Source: Cytophagales bacterium
GTDB lineage: Bacteria; Bacteroidota; Bacteroidia; Cytophagales; Cyclobacteriaceae
Assembly (NCBI GenBank): GCA_020402945.1
Contig: JADBYQ010000017.1
Coordinates: 1 to 64,000, forward strand
Direction of reading: 5' to 3'
DNA length: 64,000 nt
The translations under genes and the position numbers were made by a program. The notes beneath the pieces are model-generated. The model did not search any database, had not been told where the DNA came from, and worked only from the letters and a program-made list of their open reading frames with translations. Positions 1 through 8,308 of this stretch are shown here, in pieces. Numbering within the stretch: position 1 is the first letter of the stretch; the number at the start of each line of letters is the position of its first letter.

Positions 1-148
1 GGAAAGAGTAAAAACAAAAAGGGAGCTTAGCTCAGCTGGTTCAGAGCATTCCGCTTCTGGCGGAAGGGTCGGATGGAAAGAGTAAAAACAAAAAGGGAGC
101 TTAGCTCAGCTGGTTCAGAGCATTCCGCTTCTGGCGGAAGGGTCGGAT
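1..148 (+). repeat. Two 74-bp tandem units with tRNA-like 5' parts
   Basis: Two identical 74-bp units (1-74 and 75-148) stand head to tail. The 20-base A-rich leader of the unit recurs once more at 149-168, directly before the intact tRNA. Each unit holds the acceptor 5' strand, D arm and a complete anticodon arm of a tRNA-like sequence (stem ttccg/cggaa, loop cttctgg), then stops after the variable loop with no T arm or acceptor 3' strand. They cannot form a functional tRNA. The first unit begins at base 1, so more copies may lie upstream. Confidence 0.85.
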
Positions 149-168
149 GGAAAGAGTAAAAACAAAAA

Positions 169-243
169 GGGAGCTTAGCTCAGCTGGTTCAGAGCATCTG
201 CCTTACAAGCAGAGGGTCGGGGGTTCGAACCCCTCAGCTCCCA
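169..243 (+). tRNA. tRNA-Val (anticodon UAC)
   Basis: A complete cloverleaf can be folded: acceptor gggagct/agctccc, D arm gctc/gagc, anticodon stem tctgc/gcaga with loop cttacaa (anticodon TAC), variable loop gggtc and T arm ggggg/ccctc around ttcgaac. The discriminator is A and CCA is not encoded. A 34-bp stretch at its 3' end (211-244) is repeated with two mismatches at 631-664, as attachment-site duplications are. It is the only intact tRNA of the local cluster. Confidence 0.93.
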
Positions 244-245
244 CT

Positions 246-664
<419 letters not shown>

Positions 665-674
665 ACTGAAAATG

Positions 675-705
675 AAGCCGTTACAAAAAGTAATGGCTTT
701 TTTTT
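675..705 (+). terminator. Rho-independent terminator after the GIY-YIG/tRNA-like tail
   Basis: Stem aagccgttac/gtaatggctt with loop aaaaa (one G-T pair), followed by a run of T. It lies just beyond the tRNA-like tail and would end transcripts of the nuclease gene. Confidence 0.75.
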
Positions 706-812
706 ATGAATTCGGTTTACACAAAAGCATACACAATTGTTTTATAAGGGAAATGCATTTTGTTTTTCGGGTGATTGAGATCTCAATTTATCACTGAATT
801 TTAAAACAGAAT

Positions 813-3800
813 TCATTTTGTGCTATTCCTCTTAAAATTCTCTGCCTGCTCAAATATCTCTACATACACCTCATCTCTTTCCACTGGTGGGTAACCAAAC
901 TCATCTAAGAGCAGGATCAAACCTACTTTTAATGCGGATTTGATGTCGTCTCTTTTATTCCAATCCGGGAATTTGGCTTGAGCGTCAACAAGGTCTTTAA
1001 CTGCTTTTGCCAGTTCAATTAATTTATCTTCTGGATAGTTGAAATCGTATTTGATGCAGAGGTCTTTGAGGATGTCGTAAAATGCCTTTTCTTCAAAGCC
1101 GATACCGAGGGCATCGCCCGCTGAAAACTCTTTGTGTACTTCCCAGATTAAGTTGGTGAGTTGCTCAGCCATTTCTTCATACACTTCACTTCGTAGAATA
1201 TCGCTTTCGTCACGTTGGTTGTAGCGTTCTACCAAGGCTTGCATTTTCTTGGTGAAGTCAATTCCTCGTACCCTATTCACTTTGCGCATCTCTCCGATCA
1301 CTTTGGCAAGTAGTTGTTGAAGCAATTTGATTTTAGTGTTGGGTAACTTGATCTTATCAATCTTTGCTAGATAGTCTTCATCAAAAATGTCTTGTTCCGT
1401 TTCGGCCTCGTCACCCATTTTGAAAATCTCCTCTACCCCATCACTTTGCAGAGCGTCCTTTATCATCTCGCGTACTCGGGCATTCATCTGGGCAGTATCT
1501 GGAGCGTTGCCCTTGGTGAGTTTGAAAACAATGGAACGAACGGCCAGATAAAAATGTGTGTAGTCTCTTTCCGACTGCGTTAGTTGCTCGCTTCCAGCAC
1601 AAATATCATAAGCGGCTTTTAGTCGCTTCACCAAGCCCATAAACCGGGTTTCAAGGTCTTTCGTCTGTTGCACATACTCGGCAGCAAAGTTTAAAGTATT
1701 CAATTGTTGAAGGGTGGTGCCTTTGAAATATTTTGAGTTGTCGAATGTATGAAACAATTTCGCCAGCAAGTCTAAATGGTTCCTAACAACGGAGATCGAT
1801 TCAGCAATGTCTTCAAAATTATTTTTATCTCCTTCGCTGTATTTCTTCAAAGCAAGATTCATCTGCTTCTTTATGCCGATATAGTCCACTACCAATCCCT
1901 TGTTCTTACCTTCAAACTTTCTGTTTACCCGCGAGATGGTTTGAATTAAGTTGTGTTGCTGTATCGGCTTATCAATGTAGATGGAATCAAGGAACGGCAC
2001 ATCAAAGCCCGTTAGCCACATATCTACTACAATAGCGATTTTAAAATTGGACTTCTCGTTTTTGAATTGCCTGTCCAGTTCTTTGCGGTATTCTTTTGTA
2101 CCCAACAGATCGTATAACACCTTCGGATCGTCTTGACCGCGTGTCATAATCATTTTTATTCTCTCGATGGGTTTTAATTCACGCTTGTCCTTATCTGTAA
2201 GCTCAACGCCTTCTTCGGCTGCTCGTACTTCATTCCATAACGGACGCAAATCAACGATGTTCTTGTAAAGCTCATAAGCGATTTCGCGTGTGCTGCATAC
2301 AAACATGGCTTTACCTTTCACGGTAGCACCTTCGGAAACTCTATTGTCATAGTGGGTTACAAAGTCTTCGGCTACGGCTTTCAGCCGTTTAGGATCGCCA
2401 AGGATGGCGTACATGTTGGCAGTTTGTTCTTTGCTTTGCTCAACCTGATATTCGTTCGCTCCTGCCTCAGCAGCTTCTTCGTAATACTTTTCAATTTTCT
2501 CTAACTCACTATTTTTTAAAGCGACTTTTGCCGCCCTTCCTTCATATACGATTCGAACCGTAATTTCATCCCTAACGGATTCAGTCATGGTGTAGGTATC
2601 TACTACCTTGCCGAACACATCAAGGGTCGCATCAATTGGCGTACCAGTGAAACCTACAAATGTTGCTTCGGGCAATGACTTGAGTAGATAGTGAGCAAAC
2701 CCATAGGTTTTGGTTACATCTTTTTCAGTAACCTTCACTTTCTGATCGAGGTTTACCTGACTTCGATGTGCTTCGTCTGAGATACAAATAACATTGCTAC
2801 GATTTGTGAGTAGCTCTGTGTCTTCGGTAAACTTATGAATAGTAGTAAGAAAAACTCCTCCGCTTTGTCTGCCTTGTAAAAGTTCTCGCAGTTGGGCGCG
2901 ACTCTCGACACTTATTACTGTATTATCACCTATGAAGCTCTTGGCATTTGTAAACTGACCCGAAAGCTGATCATCCAGGTCAGTGCGGTCGGTAATTAAT
3001 ACAATCGTTGGGCTTTCGAAATACTCACTTTTCATTAACAGCCGTGTGAGATAGAGCATAGTGAAACTCTTACCACAGCCAGTGGCTCCAAAGTAAGTCC
3101 CTCCTTTTCCGCTTCCTTCTGGCTTTTGAGCCTTCTTTATGTTTTCATACAGACTCCTTGCGGCATAGTACTGCGGATACCGGCACACAATCTTTTCATC
3201 TTTCTTACTGCTATCAGGTATGTAAATGAAATTGCGGATAATGTCACGCAGCCTGTTCTTATGAAACATTCCCTGTACCAAGGTGAACATGCTATCAATG
3301 CCATCTACGTCTTTGGCTAATCCTGCCACTCGTCTCCAGGCATAAAAGAAATCATAAGGCGCAAAGAACGAACCTGCTTTATTGTTGACGCCATCGCTGA
3401 TTACACAAAACGTATTGTATTTAAACAGTTCGGGTATATCTCTGTGATAGCGTAGGGTCAGTTGATTGAAGGCATCAAAAATGATGGCTTCTTCGCGCAC
3501 GGCACTTTTAAATTCAAATACCACGAGTGGCATACCATTGATATAAACGATACCATCAGGTATGCGCTTTTCTGAACCTACAATTTCAAGTTGGTTTACA
3601 AACTTATAAATGTTGTTGTCTTTACCATATTTCTCTTCGGCTTCTGCGGCTATCGTTATTAGGTGATCTGCTTCTGCCTGCGCTGAAGTTCTTGCAGACA
3701 AGTCTGGTTGTTTGTGTTTGTTTAAGCCAGTATAATCGATGAGCTGAATGTAAATATCCTTATCGTTTCGGTTTTCTCTTTTGAGTATAAACCCATCCGA

Positions 3801-4058
3801 AAGCATTTTTAAAAATGTTTTGTTGCTCTCGTAAAGATCAGAAGCTGATAACGATTTGAGTTGAAGAATAATGGAGTTAGCTTCGTTGAATGTGATACTT
3901 TCCTCTTCATATTGGGAAAGTAGAAAACCTCTCAAGTCTTCTTCGATCAGCACCTCATCCGGCTTGCGCACAATGGACTCACCGAAGTAGTGCGGATAGC
4001 CTTCCTGCGCCAGCAGTTCAATGAAAGTTTGCTCTAATTTTTCTTCTGTGAATTTCAT
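813..4058 (-). CDS. hsdR: Type I restriction endonuclease subunit R
   Basis: A 1081-residue HsdR, the translocating and cutting subunit of a type I restriction-modification enzyme. The N-terminal nuclease motif PDGIVYINGMPLVVFEFK lies near residues 165-182. Helicase motifs follow: Walker A GATGCGKS near 322-330, ISDEAHRSQ near 428, and GFTGTPI near 465. The C-terminal part is helical, as in the family, and length is normal. The start overlaps the stop of the preceding AlbA_2-type gene by 4 bases (ATGA), so the two are translationally coupled. It is the last gene of the minus-strand defence island and looks intact. Confidence 0.96.
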   Translation of the reverse strand: MKFTEEKLEQTFIELLAQEGYPHYFGESIVRKPDEVLIEEDLRGFLLSQYEEESITFNEANSIILQLKSLSASDLYESNKTFLKMLSDGFILKRENRNDKDIYIQLIDYTGLNKHKQPDLSARTSAQAEADHLITIAAEAEEKYGKDNNIYKFVNQLEIVGSEKRIPDGIVYINGMPLVVFEFKSAVREEAIIFDAFNQLTLRYHRDIPELFKYNTFCVISDGVNNKAGSFFAPYDFFYAWRRVAGLAKDVDGIDSMFTLVQGMFHKNRLRDIIRNFIYIPDSSKKDEKIVCRYPQYYAARSLYENIKKAQKPEGSGKGGTYFGATGCGKSFTMLYLTRLLMKSEYFESPTIVLITDRTDLDDQLSGQFTNAKSFIGDNTVISVESRAQLRELLQGRQSGGVFLTTIHKFTEDTELLTNRSNVICISDEAHRSQVNLDQKVKVTEKDVTKTYGFAHYLLKSLPEATFVGFTGTPIDATLDVFGKVVDTYTMTESVRDEITVRIVYEGRAAKVALKNSELEKIEKYYEEAAEAGANEYQVEQSKEQTANMYAILGDPKRLKAVAEDFVTHYDNRVSEGATVKGKAMFVCSTREIAYELYKNIVDLRPLWNEVRAAEEGVELTDKDKRELKPIERIKMIMTRGQDDPKVLYDLLGTKEYRKELDRQFKNEKSNFKIAIVVDMWLTGFDVPFLDSIYIDKPIQQHNLIQTISRVNRKFEGKNKGLVVDYIGIKKQMNLALKKYSEGDKNNFEDIAESISVVRNHLDLLAKLFHTFDNSKYFKGTTLQQLNTLNFAAEYVQQTKDLETRFMGLVKRLKAAYDICAGSEQLTQSERDYTHFYLAVRSIVFKLTKGNAPDTAQMNARVREMIKDALQSDGVEEIFKMGDEAETEQDIFDEDYLAKIDKIKLPNTKIKLLQQLLAKVIGEMRKVNRVRGIDFTKKMQALVERYNQRDESDILRSEVYEEMAEQLTNLIWEVHKEFSAGDALGIGFEEKAFYDILKDLCIKYDFNYPEDKLIELAKAVKDLVDAQAKFPDWNKRDDIKSALKVGLILLLDEFGYPPVERDEVYVEIFEQAENFKRNSTK

Positions 4059-5413
4059 TTGCTATCCATTATTTCCCAATGCCCACCAAGCTTAGGGCCT
4101 TTTCTCTCTATTATTCCGGCTTCTTTTAATTTGGCGATATATTTCTCTACTGTTCTCGATGTTTTTCCTACTTCTTCGGCAATTTGCTCTGAAGTGAATT
4201 CTGGATGGGCAACAATGACATCAAAAGCTCGGGCTACCTCTTTTCCGAATTCCTTCCGAATTCTTTCCGAATTCTTTCCGAATTCTTTCCGAATCTCTCC
4301 CGAACCCTCGGGGTTGGTAATCTTAAATATAGTAACAGAAACGCCTCCGCTTGCTTCTTTAATTTCCGGCTCTGGCAACTCAGCTTCTTTGCACGAGTTA
4401 ATGATCTTCAATGTTCCTCGTCCCCATGTATCAATGTATCCGGCTTTAAAGCAAGCCTCAGCAATCTTCGGATTTCGTGGGCGTGAGTTGTGCTCGCTTT
4501 TTAAATCTTCCAGACTAAGACCATTAGGCAATAGGCCTTCATTCCAAATGGATAGCTTATTATCAAATACACGAATCTGAACTGACGCGCCCATGTAGGT
4601 GCGGTGAACCAATGCGTTCAAAAGCATTTCGCGCAGCGCGGCTACAGGGTATTCTCCTTTTTCTATCCGTTGCAAACCCGCAAAGTCAATAGACCTTGTT
4701 AAGAATTTGTAGTTGAGTTGTACGGGTACTTCGTTAAGCAAGTGCACCAGGTTACCCTCAATCACTTCCTGAAATTTTAAATCAGCAGCATCGTTGCCAA
4801 AGCGACCAATCTTAACTTGTATGTTTGGATAAAACTGGTTGGGGTCTTTTCCAAAAAGAATAAGTGCAGCTCTCTTCAGTTTGTTGCCTTCAGTAAGGCG
4901 AAGCTTTTCTAAAACTTGCAGTGTAGTCAAGCCCTCTGTTTCTGGCGTGCGGCCTAGTGCCTTGCCTTCCTGAATAAATTTTTGAAGGATGTCTTCGTCA
5001 ACGTCATTAATGGAGGCACCTTCCTCTATCACATCATCCCAGGTTTTACCGGCTTTCTTTAACAGGAATTCATTCAGTTAAACTCCTGTTAATTCCAGCT
5101 TCGTGCTGCCTGAACGATAGTAATAACGACCCCGAAGTGAAACCGGCACCGAGTAAGGATTTACCTTTATTTCAATGTATTTGCTACCCGCTTCTTCTTG
5201 CAACTGCACATCGCAAATGATGCCCATGGTGTTGCGTATTTTTTGCGGAATGCTTTCTAGCAACAATTTGCAATCTGCCAGGCCAACAACATTTCCATTA
5301 TCATCTTTACCAATATAGATTATGCCACCAATCGCGTTGGCAAAGCCACATACCCACTTCAGATAATCATCATCCCAGCTTTGCTTGTATTCTATGTTTT
5401 GGCTCTCAGGCAT
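4055..5413 (-). pseudogene. AlbA_2/ATPase-type regulator, interrupted by in-frame TAA
   Basis: One reading frame codes for an AlbA_2 (RecG-like, schlafen-related) N-domain with IEYKQSW and GGIIYIGKDDNGNVVG. An ATPase-like middle follows (LREMLLNALVHRTYMG, GRGTLKI), then a C-terminal winged helix. Such proteins often sit between hsdS and hsdR. A TAA at 5078-5080 ends the first part after 111 residues, exactly in frame; the next codons read LNEFLLKKAGKTWDDV and continue 340 residues to the true stop. A GTG at 5030-5032 could restart a 325-residue protein. The cause may be a point mutation, a reading error or natural splitting. An 11-bp tandem repeat lies before the winged helix. Confidence 0.85.
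4245..4299. repeat. 11-bp tandem repeat (five units) inside the AlbA_2-type gene
   Basis: Five units of ccgaattcttt (first unit ...cctt, last unit ...ctctc). On the coding strand three units give the 11-residue peptide IRKEFGKNSER. Because 11 is not a multiple of 3, gain or loss of one unit shifts the reading frame of the C-terminal winged-helix domain. That is the layout of a phase-variable repeat. Confidence 0.85.
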
Positions 5414-5461
5414 TTTCCAATTTTTCCTCGGTGAACTTCATTTATTGGGTATTTTAATGTT

Positions 5462-6424
5462 CTACTCAATCCCCACTAATCGTTCTCTAATCATTTTTAA
5501 AATTTCTAACACAGAATCATCTGGTGGCAAAATACCATATACCAACGTTTTAAAATCATTGTTGTAAGTGGCTTTTAGCTCATTCCAAACATTATCTAAA
5601 TCTTTAAATATTAAGGCCTCATTAGGATGATGAGCTAACCACTCATTACTGTTTTTGTAACTAACAACATCATCGTTGGCCACCTTTAGCAGTAGTTTTG
5701 GAAATTCATTTGATTGAAAATAGCTTAAAAACTCTTGCTGCAGTAATAACTGATGTAAATCGTAGGTATGTCTTATCTTGTTCTTCAAATCATCAATAGG
5801 GTCTTCGACATACGAAAACCTTACTAAGCTCATGATCTTTTCACATAATGTTCTTACTGGTTCCAACACTCGCACATCAAAAGGCATTAATCCATTCGCT
5901 TCGGCCATAGCTGCTTGATTATTTGTCAGCATCATTTCACCTACAAACGAATTCAGTTGCTTAGTGGTGTAGGGTTCAAAATAGCCTAACCAAGTTGCCT
6001 CCACTACAATCACATCGCGCACCTGACCATAACTGCCTTTGAATTCCTTATTGTAAGTATGTGCGGTTTTCCGGTTCATTCCCATTTTTTGAGTGAGCCC
6101 TTCGATATCAACTTCTGGAAGAACGGCACTCACCACGTCACTGATGGTTTTGATTTTGGTAGTCATCTTGTTATTTGACTCACCTTCACGTCTTACTACA
6201 ACCAAGTCAATGTCTTCTGAAAAGCGATCTATCGTTTTGTAACACTTTGATAAAGCTGTACCTCCTTTGAATACGGTATCTGCTCCGATTTCATGAATGA
6301 AAAGAGTATGGAGTACATGGGTAACCCAATAATCTTTCTCGATATATTCCGGAGGCAAGTTCATTCGCTGTGCGGTAAATCGAATCGCATCACGAAATAA
6401 CGCTGTATTTTCGTGTAGCTTCAT
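5462..6424 (-). CDS. abiEii: AbiEii-family nucleotidyltransferase toxin
   Basis: A 320-residue protein of the AbiEii/AbiGii family, the toxin of type IV toxin-antitoxin and abortive-infection systems. The nucleotidyltransferase core is clear: KGGTALSKC near residues 53-61, then SEDIDLVVV with the paired acidic residues about ten further on. Family members transfer nucleotides to tRNA or other acceptors; the substrate here is unknown. The ATG at 6424 is chosen because it overlaps the antitoxin stop by 4 bases (ATGA); a TTG 12 bases upstream is possible but weaker. The gene is intact. Confidence 0.9.
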   Translation of the reverse strand: MKLHENTALFRDAIRFTAQRMNLPPEYIEKDYWVTHVLHTLFIHEIGADTVFKGGTALSKCYKTIDRFSEDIDLVVVRREGESNNKMTTKIKTISDVVSAVLPEVDIEGLTQKMGMNRKTAHTYNKEFKGSYGQVRDVIVVEATWLGYFEPYTTKQLNSFVGEMMLTNNQAAMAEANGLMPFDVRVLEPVRTLCEKIMSLVRFSYVEDPIDDLKNKIRHTYDLHQLLLQQEFLSYFQSNEFPKLLLKVANDDVVSYKNSNEWLAHHPNEALIFKDLDNVWNELKATYNNDFKTLVYGILPPDDSVLEILKMIRERLVGIE

Positions 6425-7149
6425 CTGATGTACCAATTGCTTTTTGTGGGTAACTCACTGTCTTTTATTGCCAGTTTTATAGTAGTGAGTGGATTTAAAC
6501 TCTCTTTTAATTTATCCAATCGTTTCTCTTCATAGCCGTTGTTTTGCAGTATGGCACCCACTAATGCTCTTACTCGGGAAGGATAAAGTAAGGCATACTT
6601 CATCAGGAAGTCGGTTTGCTTTTCGTTGAGCTTCTTCAAGATAACGCTTAACCTGCGAACGGCCTGAGCCACCGGACAATCCGGAATACGTTTGATGTCT
6701 TTAAGCGCATCCAGAATTTCTAAAATTTCATAGTTGTTGTCTGTTACTTCGGTATAGCTTTTTACCGGTGTGGCTTTGAGTGAGCCTCTGTTGATGGCAA
6801 TACGTTTGCCTCTGCTTGCAATTTTAATATGAAAAGCCATTTGGGTTGTTAGGCCCAACCGATTATACAATGAAGTACCCGTTTCGTATGCCACCCGCTT
6901 ACCGTTTTCAAACAAATAGGGGCGTAACAATTCTCTGTAGTCGGGTTTTAATTCTCCGAAAACCGTTTGTTCTGGCTTGTAAAAAATACCTTTTGAAACC
7001 TTTTTCAGAACTCCCTCTTTTTGCAGTCGCTCCAATGCCTTGGCAGCCGTGGTGTACTCCGCTTTGGCAATGCGTAAATCAACATACCCAAAAGTTTTTC
7101 CTTCAGGTAACTGCCTGATTATCTTGCGTATTTCTGTTGCCAATGCCAT
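6421..7149 (-). CDS. abiEi: AbiEi-type antitoxin (DUF6088)
   Basis: A 242-residue protein with an N-terminal winged helix (LATEIRKIIRQLPEGKTFGY, then KALERLQKEGVLKKVSKGIF). The all-helical C-domain is typical of the DUF6088/AbiEi antitoxin group. Family antitoxins neutralise the nucleotidyltransferase toxin and repress their own promoter. A perfect inverted repeat overlapping the promoter at 7177-7208 fits such autoregulation. It is coupled to the toxin gene by an ATGA overlap and sits between hsdS and the AlbA_2-type gene on the same strand. Confidence 0.88.
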   Translation of the reverse strand: MALATEIRKIIRQLPEGKTFGYVDLRIAKAEYTTAAKALERLQKEGVLKKVSKGIFYKPEQTVFGELKPDYRELLRPYLFENGKRVAYETGTSLYNRLGLTTQMAFHIKIASRGKRIAINRGSLKATPVKSYTEVTDNNYEILEILDALKDIKRIPDCPVAQAVRRLSVILKKLNEKQTDFLMKYALLYPSRVRALVGAILQNNGYEEKRLDKLKESLNPLTTIKLAIKDSELPTKSNWYIR

Positions 7150-7153
7150 AAAT

Positions 7154-7208
7154 GCAAAGGTAACACTTATTCGCTAATGTCAAGTTTATGGAGCCGAAAA
7201 CTTGACAT
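7154..7208 (-). promoter_or_regulatory. AbiE promoter with overlapping 11-bp inverted-repeat operator
   Basis: On the minus strand a Bacteroidota -7 box tacctttgc (7154-7162) ends 4 bases before the abiEi ATG, so the mRNA would be leaderless or nearly so. A TTG -33 element lies 18 bases upstream, inside one arm of a perfect inverted repeat (atgtcaagttt at 7177-7187, aaacttgacat at 7198-7208, 10-base loop). This is the expected place for antitoxin binding. Confidence 0.75.
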
Positions 7209-7210
7209 CA

Positions 7211-8308
7211 TTAACCTTCTATGGTCGCTAATTTTGAAAGAAGCAAATCTTTAAGTTCCGTTAGCTTTTGGTTTTCTTGGTTCTTAATTTCAATTTCTTT
7301 CATTATCGTTTTTGCAACTTTATCAAACTTCATTTGCAATTCTGATGGTGGCAGTAATGCGTCTTGAAAGTATAAATCACCAGTTGTAATCATAGATTGT
7401 GCAGAACCACTATCTAACGATTTCAAATCTGAATTCCTTAAATAGTAATAGAGATACATTTTTGAAATGGTAGGTTTATCTACTTCAACTACAATACTAA
7501 GATTTGTGATGTATGAAAATCTGGGAGATAATCTTACTTCACCTGTTCCGCTTACACCTCGACATAAAACTAAAATTTGTGGCTCTTCATACATATACTC
7601 TGAATAATATCCACGAACTCCGTATCCAGAGAATACTGGATATCCTTTTTCTAAAAACAACTCTGAGTCAAGCATTTTTCCATACTTCATCTTGGTGAAT
7701 TTCTCTAACTTTTCAAAACTCCAACCCTCAGGCAACTTCTCCAAATCAATACCCTCCACAAACCACTGCTTGTAAATAGCTTGTGCCGTTTCTTCAAGTT
7801 TTTGTATCAATTGTTGGTTTAGGGCTATGCGGTTTTGGATAACATTATATTCTTTTACAATCTCTCTTTGTTTGGTGATGGAGGGTATCGGTAATGCCAC
7901 CTGACACATTTGTTCGTATTCAAAGAATTCGTGAGCACTACCATGACTTTTTAACCTTGCATATCGGTCAAACTCAGGTCTGCGAAACCACATCATTAAA
8001 TATTCCGAGTTCAATATGTTTTCATCCTTGCTTCTGAAAATACGATATGAAGGAGAAACAATACAATCATTCCCTTGCCTTAGAGCAATTGAAATTTTGT
8101 CTCCGTTTCGAGTGGTTGCTCTGTTATATGCAAACTGATTGGTTCGCACAATTCGGTAGGTTTGTAAATCAATATCAATTGTATTTGTATGCGAATTTTG
8201 AAAAAACTTTTGGTTGCTGATACCCAAAAGTTCTTTGACTTCCATTCCATCATTTAACTGATTGGCTGGCTCAATGTATGTTCCAAGTAGCTTATAACTT
8301 GATTTCAT
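7211..8308 (-). CDS. hsdS: Type I restriction enzyme specificity subunit S
   Basis: A 365-residue HsdS with two target-recognition domains. Residues 1-165 hold the first (FAYNRATTRNGDKISIAL) and about 190-345 the second (LCRGVSGTGEVRLSP). Each is followed by a conserved coiled coil (IQKLEETAQAIYKQWF and QKLTELKDLLLSKLA). It sets the DNA sequence recognised by the HsdM2S methylase and HsdR2M2S nuclease. It overlaps the end of hsdM by 17 bases, typical of hsdMS. Length is slightly below the usual 400 but both halves are present. Confidence 0.93.
   Translation of the reverse strand: MKSSYKLLGTYIEPANQLNDGMEVKELLGISNQKFFQNSHTNTIDIDLQTYRIVRTNQFAYNRATTRNGDKISIALRQGNDCIVSPSYRIFRSKDENILNSEYLMMWFRRPEFDRYARLKSHGSAHEFFEYEQMCQVALPIPSITKQREIVKEYNVIQNRIALNQQLIQKLEETAQAIYKQWFVEGIDLEKLPEGWSFEKLEKFTKMKYGKMLDSELFLEKGYPVFSGYGVRGYYSEYMYEEPQILVLCRGVSGTGEVRLSPRFSYITNLSIVVEVDKPTISKMYLYYYLRNSDLKSLDSGSAQSMITTGDLYFQDALLPPSELQMKFDKVAKTIMKEIEIKNQENQKLTELKDLLLSKLATIEG

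Noticed and set aside
1-243. CRISPR-like direct repeats
   Set aside because: The two repeated units are contiguous with no spacers and consist of tRNA-like sequence.
4059-4580. 173-codon plus-strand frame opposite the AlbA_2-type gene
   Set aside because: It is a shadow of the real gene, kept open by the 11-bp repeat; it has no known domain and the opposite frame has clear family motifs.
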